Origin: an uncultured Hungatella sp.
GTDB lineage: Bacteria > Bacillota > Clostridia > Lachnospirales > Lachnospiraceae
DNA length: 64,000 nucleotides
NCBI GenBank assembly: GCA_947089145.1
Contig: CAMUJH010000010.1
Span: 22,529-86,528, forward strand
Direction: 5' to 3'
In this document: positions 19,226-27,835 of the stretch, in pieces
Layout of the letters: each line of letters opens with the position of its first letter
Position numbering within the stretch: position 1 is the stretch's first letter
Notes under the pieces: model-generated
Told to the model about the DNA's origin: nothing
Database searches by the model: none
What the model saw: the letters and a program-made list of their open reading frames with translations, nothing else
Translations under genes and position numbers: made by a program

Positions 19226-19885
19226 ATGGGTGATATTCAATTTGTGTTTGAGGGGAATTTTTTGAAATACAGAACATTGTTCCTGGAAATGTGCCCTCCT
19301 CCCATGACTATCCGAAGAGGTTCTGTCTTATGCGCCCAGTGCCATACCAGCGGCTGGATGTATTATATGCTGGATGGGATTTCCAAGGTTTACATTACCA
19401 CAAATGACGGCAATGAACGGATCATTGACTTTATGAAAAAAGATACCCTTATCGGAATGGACTGCATTAACCCGAAGCACCGCTCCGTGGTGAGCATTTC
19501 CAGCATTACCGATATGCAGGTTCTCCCTTTTACACCGGAGATGCTTAAAAAAATGCTTCTTAAGAATCCTGAACTTGGCTTTGACCTGGCCGTCTACTAT
19601 GGCGAAGTTCTCCGGCAGGTGGCTTACACTGCAGGAAATATGGGGATCGCGGACCTTATGGGGCGCCTGGCCTCATTTCTGCTTCTCTTTCTGGATACGC
19701 CGGACTATAAAGAAACGCAGAAAATAGGCCTGACTCAGGAAGAGATCGCCTCCTTCATCAACGTTTCCAGGGCCCAGGTGGCCAAGATGTTCGGAAAGCT
19801 GCGGAAAGAGGGAATTATTGCAACAGGCAACCGCTATGTCACTGTCCTTGACCAGAAAAAACTAATGGAATACAGCGCTTTTTAA
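19226..19885 (+). CDS. Crp/Fnr family transcriptional regulator
   Basis: This 219-residue protein has an N-terminal cyclic-nucleotide-binding-like beta barrel (about 20-130), a long dimer helix, and a C-terminal winged helix. The recognition helix lies in TQEEIASFINVSRAQVAKMFGKL. I chose the ATG at 19226 because GGAGGAG precedes it; the frame is open back to 19133 with a hydrophobic leader that looks like chance. Two cysteines (CPPP and CAQC) are near the N-terminus, but the four-cysteine Fnr pattern is not evident. Because it is divergent from the hydroxylase operon, it probably regulates that operon. The signal is unknown. Confidence 0.85.
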   Translation: MGDIQFVFEGNFLKYRTLFLEMCPPPMTIRRGSVLCAQCHTSGWMYYMLDGISKVYITTNDGNERIIDFMKKDTLIGMDCINPKHRSVVSISSITDMQVLPFTPEMLKKMLLKNPELGFDLAVYYGEVLRQVAYTAGNMGIADLMGRLASFLLLFLDTPDYKETQKIGLTQEEIASFINVSRAQVAKMFGKLRKEGIIATGNRYVTVLDQKKLMEYSAF

Positions 19886-19890
19886 CGATT

Positions 19891-20220
19891 ACTATGAAAG
19901 TATCTAATCCTTGCTGTAGGTCTGCGCATATGCTGCGCTGACCGTATAGCGACAAAATGCCTGTTTTTGGCATTTTGTGTGCATCCCCCGGAGGGTTCAT
20001 AGTAAACCCCCCACTTTCATTTATGGTGGTGCCGGGAAAACGGCATGGGGGTTTACTATGAAAGTAACGAATCCTCACGGTAGGTCTGCGCATATGCTGC
20101 GCTGACCGTACGGCGCCAAAATGCCTGTTTTGGCATTTTGTGTGCATCCCCCCGACGGTTTATAGCAACCCCCTCTTTCATGGGTGGTGGTGCAGCCGCC
20201 CGCCGGGCCCATGCAGGTTT
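19891..20220. repeat. Two tandem ~165-bp palindromic repeat units
   Basis: Unit 1 is 19891-20054 and unit 2 is 20055-20220. Both begin ACTATGAAAGTA and share about 90 percent identity over the first 100 bases by eye, then diverge. Nested dyads include CAAAATGCC/GGCATTTTG at 19953-19977 (repeated at 20117-20140) and TTACTATGAA (19889)/TTCATAGTAA (19996). CATAGTAAACCCCC (from 19998) also pairs with GGGGGTTTACTATG (ending 20060). A remnant of the unit start (GTTTACTCGGAAGA) runs into the end of modC. The stretch fills the gap between the Crp/Fnr-type gene and modC and holds no gene. Confidence 0.85.
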
Positions 20221-21325
20221 ACTCGGAAGATACCAAGGGCATTATATGAGCCGGGTCTATAAAAACCCGGATAACTTCCCCCTCCTGTCTGGCGCAGGCC
20301 GCCCACTGCTCCTTGGACATTTCCAGGCGCAGCTGGCTGCCGTCCTGACCGGAAGCTCCGTTTAGGGGGCTTGCCATGACCACCATATGGAAAACGTCCT
20401 CTACAATCCGCAAGATCCGGCATTCTATCACGTTTTTCCTTTCGTCCCCTTCTCCCAAAGCCACATGGATGGCATGGCTTCTGACGCCGATATGGGTAAT
20501 ATTTTCCGGGACAGGGCGCTCACATTCAAGCTCCACTCCCCAGTCACAGGCCAAAACCCATGCGCCGCCTTCCCTGCCCGGCCCAAAAGCCGGCCTTGCT
20601 GCCGAATAGTTTTTACAGCCGGACAGCTGGCAGGCTGCCATGGTTTTCGGCTCTTCAAACATGGCTTTTACAGAAACCGCCGGCGCAGACCTGCCGTTTT
20701 CCATAACGCAGACTCTGGAGCAAAGGCGGTAGATCTCGTCTCTGCTGTGGGACACGAACAGGGTGGTAGAGTCAAACTCCTTCAAAATGTCCATCAGCTC
20801 CAGCTCCAGCTTCCACTTAAGATACCCGTCCAAGGCTGAGAAAGGCTCATCCAGCATTAAAAGCCGGGGCCTGGCCAGCAGGATTCTAGCCAGGGCCACC
20901 CTCTGCTGCTGTCCGCCTGAAAGTTCAGACGGCCGGTGCTTTTCCAGTCCTGTCAGATAAAACCTTTCCACAAATTCCCTCACCTGATCCCTGGCCTTTT
21001 TTCTGTCTTTTTCCCATGGCCTGACTCCGGCCATAAGGTTCTTTTGAACGGTCATGTTGGGAAACAATGCGTAATTCTGGAACAGCAGCCCCACATGGCG
21101 CTTCTGCGGCACAAGATTAATGCCTTTCTCCGAATCAAACAGGGTAACGCCGTTAAGTGCGATCCTTCCCTTGTCAGGCTTTATGGTCCCCGCTATGCAT
21201 TTTAGAGTCATGCTCTTGCCGCATCCTGACGCTCCCAGAATTCCCATAACCTCCTGTTCCGCCTCAAATTTCGCGCGCAGGCAAAAGCCGCTGAACTTTT
21301 TTTCTATATCCACATATAATGACAT
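20219..21325 (-). CDS. modC: Molybdate ABC transporter ATP-binding protein ModC
   Basis: This 368-residue ATPase energises molybdate import with ModB. It has Walker A GASGCGKS, the signature LSGGQQQR, Walker B LLMLDEP, and the H-loop FVSHSRDE. The C-terminal 120 residues form a Mop/TOBE-like oxyanion domain, which in ModC proteins can sense molybdate. The last codons run into the palindromic repeat. It follows modB by seven bases. Substrate assignment rests on the ModA and ModB neighbours and the cofactor genes beside it; tungstate is an alternative. Confidence 0.9.
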   Translation of the reverse strand: MSLYVDIEKKFSGFCLRAKFEAEQEVMGILGASGCGKSMTLKCIAGTIKPDKGRIALNGVTLFDSEKGINLVPQKRHVGLLFQNYALFPNMTVQKNLMAGVRPWEKDRKKARDQVREFVERFYLTGLEKHRPSELSGGQQQRVALARILLARPRLLMLDEPFSALDGYLKWKLELELMDILKEFDSTTLFVSHSRDEIYRLCSRVCVMENGRSAPAVSVKAMFEEPKTMAACQLSGCKNYSAARPAFGPGREGGAWVLACDWGVELECERPVPENITHIGVRSHAIHVALGEGDERKNVIECRILRIVEDVFHMVVMASPLNGASGQDGSQLRLEMSKEQWAACARQEGEVIRVFIDPAHIMPLVSSE

Positions 21326-21332
21326 GGCACAA

Positions 21333-21995
21333 TCACTTCCTTTTACTTTTCCGCTCCAGCATATTGACCGTCAGAAGCACTGCCGCCGAAATGGCCAAGT
21401 TCACCATGACCCATTGGAAGGCCAGAGTATCGTTGTCCGTCCGCCACAGCTGGTAGACAGTGGTAGAAATGGTAGCCGTCTTGCCAGGGGTATATCCTGC
21501 CAGCATGCTGGTAGCTCCGTACTCCCCCAGAGCCCTGGCAAAAGCCAGAACCGCTCCTGCCAGAATCCCCTGGCGGCACACGGGCATGCGGATATGCCAG
21601 AAAATATAAGTGTTGGACAGCCCCAGGGTCTGGCCTGAATAGGCCAGGGTTTCATCAAAGCTTTCAAAGGCCCCCCTTGCCGTCCTGTACATCAGGGGAA
21701 ACGCTACCACGGAGGCGGCAAAGATTCCGGAATACCAGGTCATTACCAGCTTTATTCCGAAATTTTCCATAAACCAGATGCCAAGGGGACGCTTTGTCCC
21801 AAGAAGCAGCAGGAGAAAATACCCTGCCACTGTAGGGGGAAGCACCATGGGAAGGGTCAGCACCACGTCCAGGATTCCTTTCACCACCCGGTTCAGCCTG
21901 GCAATATAGTAAGCGGCAAAAATGCCCGCAAAAAACACGATGACGCTGGAAATCAAGGCGATCCGCAGCGAGTTGTAGAGAGGATACCAGTCCAT
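21333..21995 (-). CDS. modB: Molybdate ABC transporter permease ModB
   Basis: This 220-residue membrane protein has five to six predicted helices. The inner-membrane permease motif that contacts the ATPase is present as EYGATSMLAGYTPGKT, in the EAA-loop region. It is cotranscribed with modA and modC, and AGGAG lies upstream of the ATG at 21995. ModA feeds molybdate to it from outside. Length and motif are typical for ModB. Confidence 0.93.
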   Translation of the reverse strand: MDWYPLYNSLRIALISSVIVFFAGIFAAYYIARLNRVVKGILDVVLTLPMVLPPTVAGYFLLLLLGTKRPLGIWFMENFGIKLVMTWYSGIFAASVVAFPLMYRTARGAFESFDETLAYSGQTLGLSNTYIFWHIRMPVCRQGILAGAVLAFARALGEYGATSMLAGYTPGKTATISTTVYQLWRTDNDTLAFQWVMVNLAISAAVLLTVNMLERKSKRK

Positions 21996-22094
21996 ATGAA
22001 TTCTCCTGTTATGTTTCCTGCCGATTCTGTGAAATGGCCGTCCGCCCGCCTGACTTCCATGGGGGCGGCGCCTCCCCAGCCGGGCGCATGGAGG

Positions 22095-23009
22095 TTACTG
22101 CGCCATAGTAAATCCTACGGCCTCAAAAACCGCCCTGCACTCATCTCCAGTCAGATAATCCAAAAATTCTTTGGCCTCCTCCTTGTTCTTTGAGCCCTTT
22201 AACACGGCGGCAGGATAAATAACCTGCTTGCACTGATCCTTATCCGCCTCGTCCACCACGGTCAAGCCTGCAGAAAAAGCGTCTGTGGCATAAATAATCC
22301 CGCAGTCCACCGAAGCTTCCTTCACCTGGGTGGTCACCTCTTTTACATTGGAGCCATATGTGATCTTTGAGCCCGATTCCAGCTGTTGTAAAATGCCAAG
22401 GCTGGTCAGAATTTCGATGGAATACGCTCCCACAGGCACGTCTTCATTGCCAAGACAAAGCAGGTTCAGCTTATCTGTCCCCAGATCCTCATATGTCTCA
22501 ATGCCTGCCGGATTGCCGTCCGGGACTGCCAAAACCACCTTGTTTTCCACCAGGTTAAACCTGGTTCCTTCCTGGACAAGGTCCAGCCCATCCGTATTCA
22601 CCGAAGAATCTGCGGTAATATCCAGCTGGTTCATCTGCTTTTGTGCAGCGGAAATAAAGATATCACAGTCAGCTCCCTCCTCAATCTGGGTTTTCAAGGT
22701 GCCAGACGAGTCAAACGTATAGACAATCTCCACACCAGGCTTTATCTCTTTATACATTTCGGCAATTTCTGTCATGGTTTCCGTCATGGACGCCGCCGCA
22801 AAAATCAGCAGTTCCACCTTATCCTCCTCTGTTTCGCCTGCAGCTGCCTTTGTCTCTTCCGCCCTTTTTTCCTGCGTCGTCTCAGCGCTTAGGGCGCTTC
22901 CACTTTCGGCGGCAGTCGTCCCGCCTGCGGCGTTGTCATTTCCGCCGCACCCTGCCAGAAAGTTCATTGCCAATACCCCCGCCAGTACTGATGCATACAG
23001 TTTCTTCAC
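22095..23009 (-). CDS. modA: Molybdate-binding lipoprotein ModA
   Basis: This extracellular lipoprotein captures molybdate for ModBC. I chose the GTG at 23009. GAGGAG lies seven bases before it, and the product then starts with a normal lipoprotein signal ((M)KKLYASVLAGVLAMNFLAGC). Upstream ATGs at 23027 and 23054 lack a good site. After the lipobox cysteine comes a spacer rich in A, E, T and K, then the solute-binding domain beginning LLIFAAASMTETM. That segment holds the serine typical of oxyanion contact; a second is in YTFDSSGTLKTQI. About 304 residues. It heads a modABC operon with its own promoter region. Confidence 0.92.
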   Translation of the reverse strand: MKKLYASVLAGVLAMNFLAGCGGNDNAAGGTTAAESGSALSAETTQEKRAEETKAAAGETEEDKVELLIFAAASMTETMTEIAEMYKEIKPGVEIVYTFDSSGTLKTQIEEGADCDIFISAAQKQMNQLDITADSSVNTDGLDLVQEGTRFNLVENKVVLAVPDGNPAGIETYEDLGTDKLNLLCLGNEDVPVGAYSIEILTSLGILQQLESGSKITYGSNVKEVTTQVKEASVDCGIIYATDAFSAGLTVVDEADKDQCKQVIYPAAVLKGSKNKEEAKEFLDYLTGDECRAVFEAVGFTMAQ

Positions 23010-23052
23010 AATTTTCTCCTCTCGCATTGTTCTTCTATTTAATCCTATCCGC

Positions 23053-23113
23053 AAACGAACGTTATTTAAAAATCGAACGCTTTTATTATTGACTTCTAAT
23101 CATTTTTCGGCAA
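23053..23113 (-). promoter_or_regulatory. modABC promoter and candidate operator
   Basis: On the minus strand TTGCCG (23108-23113) and AATAAT (23085-23090) are 17 bases apart and fit a sigma-A promoter. Just downstream, CGAACG occurs at 23056-23061 and 23074-23079, 18 bases apart, around a quasi-palindrome CGTTATTTAAAAATCG (23060-23075). This resembles the half-site spacing logic of ModE boxes but is not the E. coli consensus. A closely similar 29-bp sequence is inside the mocA-modE gene (28553-28581). Confidence 0.5.
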
Positions 23114-23142
23114 AGAGGGCAAAGTCAGCTCCCATGCCCTCT
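23114..23142 (-). terminator. Stem-loop after the molybdenum cofactor operon
   Basis: Eight-base arms AGAGGGCA (23114-23121) and TGCCCTCT (23135-23142) lie just past the stop codon of the MOSC-MogA gene. Only a short T run follows on the minus strand, so termination is likely but not certain. The -35 box for modA lies immediately beyond. Confidence 0.45.
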
Positions 23143-23152
23143 CTGTCTGCCT

Positions 23153-24094
23153 TTATTTGCGTCCGCATTCTGATGCGGTTCCCCGCAGGATCTCCAGCCC
23201 ATGAGCCAGTGAGTCCATAATAAATCCCATGCTTTCCTTTACCGCCTTAGGGCTGCCCGGCAGATTGACGATGAGAGTCCTGCCCCGGATCACAGACGCT
23301 CCCCTGCTTAACATGGCCCGGCTTGTAAGCTCCATGGAACGGTATCGGATATACTCTGCGATTCCCGGCGCATTGCGGTCAGCCACTGCCATGGTTGCCT
23401 CCGGCGTCTGATCCCGCATGGAAAACCCTGTTCCGCCGCTTGTCACCACCAGATCCACCTGCCGTCCGTCTGCCAGGCGCTTTAACTGGGTTTTAAGGGC
23501 GGCCGGATCGTCGGCGACAATCACCGTCTCCACCACTTCATACCCGGCTTTTTCCAGAATTTCTGCTGCCGCCGGGCCGCTTTCATCCGCCCTCTCCCCT
23601 CTTGCCCCCTTGTCGCTGACCGTGATCACCGCCGCCGTAAAAGGCCTGTCAGGCTCTGGAAATATTACTGTCAGCTGATCTCCCGGAGAAATGTCACCCT
23701 CCTTTTCCACCTGGGCGAACACCCCCTCATGGGGCATGATGCACTCCCCCATACGCTTAAAAATGGCGCAGTGGCTGTGGCACTCCTTCCCAATCTGGGT
23801 CATCTTAAGCTCTGCCGTCCCTACCAGAAAACGGCTTCCCACAGGAAGGCTCCTGAAGTCAATGCCTTCCACCACCAGGTTCTCGCCAAAAGCTCCGTGA
23901 TCCACATTGGCGCCTTTTTCATTAAACGCCTTCACCTTGTCATAAGAAAGCAGGCTGATCTGCCGATGCCACTTTCCTGCGTGGGCATCCCCGTCAATGC
24001 CATGGTCAGGCCGCACGTGAATCCTGTCCGTCTCATGCTTTTCTGTCCCTTTTTTCTCACTGATGCAAACGGCCTTTACGATTCCTGTAATCAT
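23153..24094 (-). CDS. MOSC-MogA fusion, molybdopterin adenylyltransferase
   Basis: This 313-residue protein joins two molybdenum-cofactor modules. Residues 1-145 form a MOSC domain, with DHGIDGDAHAGKWHRQ, ENLVVEGID and the conserved cysteine in IGKECHSHC. Residues 150-313 form a MogA/MoaB domain, with VITVSDKGARGERADESG, VVTSGGTGFSMRDQTPEAT and VNLPGSPKAVKES. MogA adenylates molybdopterin before metal insertion. MOSC domains bind or transfer sulfur, or carry molybdopterin. It is the last gene of the cofactor operon, about 80 bases after moaC, and has its own AGAGGA site. Confidence 0.9.
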   Translation of the reverse strand: MITGIVKAVCISEKKGTEKHETDRIHVRPDHGIDGDAHAGKWHRQISLLSYDKVKAFNEKGANVDHGAFGENLVVEGIDFRSLPVGSRFLVGTAELKMTQIGKECHSHCAIFKRMGECIMPHEGVFAQVEKEGDISPGDQLTVIFPEPDRPFTAAVITVSDKGARGERADESGPAAAEILEKAGYEVVETVIVADDPAALKTQLKRLADGRQVDLVVTSGGTGFSMRDQTPEATMAVADRNAPGIAEYIRYRSMELTSRAMLSRGASVIRGRTLIVNLPGSPKAVKESMGFIMDSLAHGLEILRGTASECGRK

Positions 24095-24173
24095 GATATT
24101 TCATTCCTCTCAAAATTTATAGCCTCTGCAGGCGATTGCTGAATTTAAAACTTTGGTTTCCCAGCCTTTTTGT

Positions 24174-24665
24174 CTACAGTCTTTTTGGCGATCTCTCGTT
24201 TAAAAATTCTCCGCTTTTTCCGCCGCTTTTCTGCTCCAGATAGATCTCCCCCATCTCCATTCCCCTGTCCACTGCCTTGCACATGTCATATATGGTTAAA
24301 AGGGCCACTGTAACCCCTGTCAGCGCCTCCATCTCCACTCCTGTCTTTCCGGTTGTCCGGGCCGTACACCGTGCCTGAATCTCATGCCGCTCCTCATTCA
24401 TATTAAAATCCACAGACAGCTTTGTCAGATTCAGCCCATGGCACAAAGGAATCAGCTCCCAGGTCCTTTTAGCCCCCATGATCCCCGCTATCCGGGCCAC
24501 TGCCAGCACGTCGCCTTTCTTTACGTCACCCTGCCGCACCATGGAGAAGCACTGGGGGCTCATAAAAATGCTGCCTCGGGCCACCGCTTCCCGTCTGGTA
24601 TCCTCCTTTTCTCCCACGTCTACCATCCATGCGTTGCCCTGCCCGTCAAAATGCGTAAATTCCAT
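24174..24665 (-). CDS. moaC: Cyclic pyranopterin monophosphate synthase MoaC
   Basis: This 163-residue enzyme completes the conversion of GTP to cyclic pyranopterin monophosphate after MoaA. Recognisable family segments are WMVDVGEKEDTRREAVARG, the LIPLCHGLNLTK loop and the VEMEALTGVTVALLTIYDMCK signature, whose lysine and aspartate are catalytic. The ATG lies two bases beyond the moaA stop and is preceded by GGAGGG, so the two genes are coupled. Confidence 0.96.
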   Translation of the reverse strand: MEFTHFDGQGNAWMVDVGEKEDTRREAVARGSIFMSPQCFSMVRQGDVKKGDVLAVARIAGIMGAKRTWELIPLCHGLNLTKLSVDFNMNEERHEIQARCTARTTGKTGVEMEALTGVTVALLTIYDMCKAVDRGMEMGEIYLEQKSGGKSGEFLNERSPKRL

Positions 24666-24666
24666 C

Positions 24667-25689
24667 TTACCCTCCGATTTTCATCATATCCTTATTTTCC
24701 GTCATCTGCTCCGGATGCTCAAAGCAGTGGGCCATGGGCTTTGCCCATATGGCCTGCTTCATGGCTTCCAAAAGTTTTCTGTCCGTTTCCTCCTTGGTCC
24801 CGCCTTCCCGGAGAACCGCCCGCAGGTCTTTGCCGTCCTCATAGCAAAGGCAGCTTTTTAGGTATCCCTGGGAGGTAAGCCGAATCCGGTTGCACCCGCC
24901 GCAGAATTTTCCATGGATTGCGCTGATAAAGCCGATGCTGCCCTTAAATCCGGGAATGCGGTAATAGATCGCCGGGCCGTTGCCGTGGCTTCTGCCATCC
25001 TTTTCCAGGCCCGGGTACTGCTCCTGCAGCTTGGCAAGCACTTCCTTATGGCTTAAAGACCGGTACTGCTTTCCATACCCAATGGGCATCATTTCAATAA
25101 ACCGCACATCTACGGGATAATCCCTGGCAAGCTTTAAAAGCTCCGGCCATCCGGGGCCGTCATAGCCGCATCCCAGCCCTTCTGCCACTGCCTTCAATTC
25201 CAGGGATACCGCGTTGATCTTAACCGGAATGGGCTTCCCCTGGAAAAGCTGCAGCGCCTGCTCCAGCCCTTTGAGGACCGCCAAAAGGCTTCCTCCCCCT
25301 GTCAGAGCCTGGTACAGGCCGGGATCTAAAGTGTCCAGGCTGATATTAATGCCGTCAATTCCCGCCGCGGCTAGCTGTCCCAGGTACTGCTCCAGAAGAA
25401 TGCCGTTGGTGGTAATGGTTACCTTCTCGATCCCTCTGGTTTCTTTCAGCATGCGGACAAGATCGCAGCATCCCAGCCGCACCAAGGGCTCCCCTCCCGT
25501 AACCTTGATCTTGCGTATCCCAAGAAGCGCACCGCAGGTGGCAATGCGGGCATATTCCTCCAGGGTCAGAATCTGGGACATGGGCACGCATTTTACGCCG
25601 TCGGGCATGCAGTAGCGGCAGCGCAGATTGCATCGGTCCGTGATGGATATTCTCATATAATCAATTTCCCGTCCAAAACCATCCTTCAA
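24667..25689 (-). CDS. moaA: GTP 3',8-cyclase MoaA
   Basis: This 340-residue radical-SAM enzyme catalyses the first step of molybdopterin synthesis. The SAM cluster is CNLRCRYC. The C-terminal cluster that binds GTP is in FCGGCNRIRLTSQGYLKSCL. It starts at a TTG codon with AAGGAAG upstream. Alignment supports this start, because MoaA proteins begin with a DGFGREIDYMRIS-like segment just before the first cluster. The extreme C-terminus lacks the usual terminal GG and ends MMKIGG within the moaC site. Confidence 0.95.
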   Translation of the reverse strand: MKDGFGREIDYMRISITDRCNLRCRYCMPDGVKCVPMSQILTLEEYARIATCGALLGIRKIKVTGGEPLVRLGCCDLVRMLKETRGIEKVTITTNGILLEQYLGQLAAAGIDGINISLDTLDPGLYQALTGGGSLLAVLKGLEQALQLFQGKPIPVKINAVSLELKAVAEGLGCGYDGPGWPELLKLARDYPVDVRFIEMMPIGYGKQYRSLSHKEVLAKLQEQYPGLEKDGRSHGNGPAIYYRIPGFKGSIGFISAIHGKFCGGCNRIRLTSQGYLKSCLCYEDGKDLRAVLREGGTKEETDRKLLEAMKQAIWAKPMAHCFEHPEQMTENKDMMKIGG

Positions 25690-25691
25690 GG

Positions 25692-26750
25692 CTATCTTCC
25701 TTTCCCGAATCCGCAGTTAGGAAATGTACATGCAGGACAGTTCAGGCACAGCCCGCCTTGTCCCAAAGCCGCCAGTTCGCCGGCAGACACCGGATCATCG
25801 GCCATGACTCTCGGCAGCACCAGATCAAAAATCGTCCGTTTTGCATACATGACACAGCCTGGCAGCCCCATAATTGCCACGGTTTTTTCCTGCCCCTGCT
25901 CCTCGCTTTTATAATAGGCCAGCAAAAACATGGCGCCCGGCAGCACCGGCGCCCCGTAAGAGACGATCTGGGCTCCGGTATTCTTAATGGCCAGTGGCGT
26001 CTTGTCATCAGGGTCCACGCTCATGCCTCCTGTGCAGATTACCACGTCCGCCCCTTTTCCTATCATGTCCAGGATGGAGCCGGTTACCTTTTTATCGTCG
26101 TCATTCCAGGTTACATGATCAATAACCTCCGCGTCAAACTCCTCCAGCTTCTGGCGGATCACGGGTGTGAAGGTATCCTGAATTCTTCCGTAAAAGACTT
26201 CGTTTCCCGTAGTTATAATACCTACCTTTTTATGTACGAAAGGTTTCAGCTCCAAAATAGGTTTATTGCCGGTAACCTCCATGGCCGCCTGACGGGCCCT
26301 TTCCATCTTCTCCTCCCGGATAACCAGAGGGATGATTCTTGTTCCTGCCAGCTTGTCGCCCTTTTTCACGGCAAAGTCACCGTGGCGGGAGGCGATCATC
26401 ATTTCTCCCAGGCCGTTAACCGCCTTCAGCCCCCTGTCGTTAACCTTCAATAGCCCGTCGCATTCTGCGGTGATCTCGATCTTCCCTTCTTTTACCTGTG
26501 ACCGTCCCATATGCTCTCCCCGGCACATGCCGCAGAGGATCTCGGCAGCGTCATTTTCATGAAGGACCCCCTCCTCCTGCTCCCACACATACAGCTGATC
26601 CTTGCCTACGCTTAGAAGTACTGGAATATCTTCTTTTGTAACAATATGTCCTTTGCGAAACACCGCATCTTTGGTAACTCCTTTTATGATCTGGGTAATG
26701 TCATGGCACAGCACCGCGCCCTCCGCATCCACTGTAGGGATCAATCTCAT
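25692..26750 (-). CDS. MoeA-like molybdopterin-binding protein with cysteine tail
   Basis: This 352-residue protein contains a MoCF-biosynthesis domain (KVGIITTGNEVFYGRI at about 170, ICTGGMSVDPDDKTP at about 240, GLPGCVMYAKRTIFD at about 300). It probably inserts molybdate into, or carries, adenylated molybdopterin. It is shorter than classical MoeA (about 400) and lacks the usual C-terminal domain IV. It ends instead in a cysteine-rich tail, CLNCPACTFPNCGFG. The start overlaps the end of the upstream gene as ATGA. RefSeq-style names for such proteins are simply 'molybdopterin-binding protein'; the exact step is inferred. Confidence 0.85.
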   Translation of the reverse strand: MRLIPTVDAEGAVLCHDITQIIKGVTKDAVFRKGHIVTKEDIPVLLSVGKDQLYVWEQEEGVLHENDAAEILCGMCRGEHMGRSQVKEGKIEITAECDGLLKVNDRGLKAVNGLGEMMIASRHGDFAVKKGDKLAGTRIIPLVIREEKMERARQAAMEVTGNKPILELKPFVHKKVGIITTGNEVFYGRIQDTFTPVIRQKLEEFDAEVIDHVTWNDDDKKVTGSILDMIGKGADVVICTGGMSVDPDDKTPLAIKNTGAQIVSYGAPVLPGAMFLLAYYKSEEQGQEKTVAIMGLPGCVMYAKRTIFDLVLPRVMADDPVSAGELAALGQGGLCLNCPACTFPNCGFGKGR

Positions 26751-27835
26751 CTGTCTTGTCCTCCGTCTATATGCATTTGTATGATTTTTTCTATTTTCTT
26801 TGCCTGTCTGTACCGTCTCTCATGGGCCGCCAGAGCCGCCTGCTGGTTTTCAGACGCTTCACACCGCTTCCGGCTGTCTGCAAACCGCTTATCAAGCGGC
26901 ACCGCCGTCTCCTCCTCCACCTGCTTGTCCGCCAGGTACACCACAGCCGACTCCAGCCATAAGGGTTCTCCCGGCTTTTCCGGGCATTCCAGGTCATGGT
27001 GGCGCCGTATTACCTCCGCCACTGCCGGGTATCCCTCCCGCCGCAGTATATAGGCGCCCTTTTCCCCGTGTTCTTTTTCTCCCCGCACCACGTCATGCAG
27101 CAGCGCCCCGCTGCGGATAATCCGGCGATCCGCTTTCTGCCCGGAAGCTTCCAGCCTTTCTGCAAGCCTCTCTGCCTGCCTGCACACTGCCTGGCAGTGT
27201 CTGCGGATTTGCTGCGGCGTCCCGTAATGGTTCCAGATATGAAGGCAGTCCTGATCATCCGGCGCAGGCTTCGGCATAATGCCCAGTTCTTTTACTTCCA
27301 TGCGGCCCTGATCATCCACCTGGATGCGGCTGAAGCAGCCATAAGGCTGAGGCAGCCCCCGTGACACGCTGAGGGAAATCCCCTGAAGCCGTGCCAGGAA
27401 GCAGCTGTTGATCCCTGCGTGGGCCACGCAGATCACGTCTCCCTCCGTCTTGTCCAGAATGCCCTCAATGGCCTCTTTTATCCGCATGCAGCCCTGTTCC
27501 CTGCTTTCCCCTGACTCAGGCCAGGATTCCAAAGTTTTCTTCAGCTGGCTCATGGGGACATTTTCCCATTCCCCCATGTCCAGTTCCCTTAGTCCCTCTT
27601 CTATGTAAACAGAAGCGTGATTCTCTGCCAATAACTCCGCGGTTTCCAGCGCCCTTGCAAGAGGGCTGGAAAATACCGGCACTCGGCTGTCTGTCATCTG
27701 GCGAAAAAAGGCGCCCAGCTCCCTTGCCTGCTTTTGCCCCCTGGAATCAAGAGGAAGATCCGTTCTGCCGATGCACCGGGGCACATTGTCCGGAAACGCC
27801 ACCTGGCCATGGCGGATCAGATAGAGATTTCTCAT
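26747..27835 (-). CDS. Histidine phosphatase-HD domain fusion in cofactor operon
   Basis: This 362-residue protein has an N-terminal histidine-phosphatase (phosphoglycerate mutase-like) domain. It has the catalytic LIRHGQ at residues 6-11, a conserved glutamate region RELDMGEWE, and the second histidine in CVAHAGIN. Residues about 210-330 form an HD-type metal-dependent phosphohydrolase module (LLHDVVRGEKEHGEKGA, then VIRRHHDLE). It is joined to both neighbours by four-base ATGA overlaps, so it should serve the molybdenum cofactor pathway. No such step is established. A phosphatase acting on pterin phosphates or on nucleotide by-products is one possibility. Confidence 0.82.
   Translation of the reverse strand: MRNLYLIRHGQVAFPDNVPRCIGRTDLPLDSRGQKQARELGAFFRQMTDSRVPVFSSPLARALETAELLAENHASVYIEEGLRELDMGEWENVPMSQLKKTLESWPESGESREQGCMRIKEAIEGILDKTEGDVICVAHAGINSCFLARLQGISLSVSRGLPQPYGCFSRIQVDDQGRMEVKELGIMPKPAPDDQDCLHIWNHYGTPQQIRRHCQAVCRQAERLAERLEASGQKADRRIIRSGALLHDVVRGEKEHGEKGAYILRREGYPAVAEVIRRHHDLECPEKPGEPLWLESAVVYLADKQVEEETAVPLDKRFADSRKRCEASENQQAALAAHERRYRQAKKIEKIIQMHIDGGQDR

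Noticed and set aside
19839-20147. Minus-strand frame across the tandem repeat
   Set aside because: Its repetitive peptide simply mirrors the repeated DNA units, and it overlaps the end of the Crp/Fnr-type gene.
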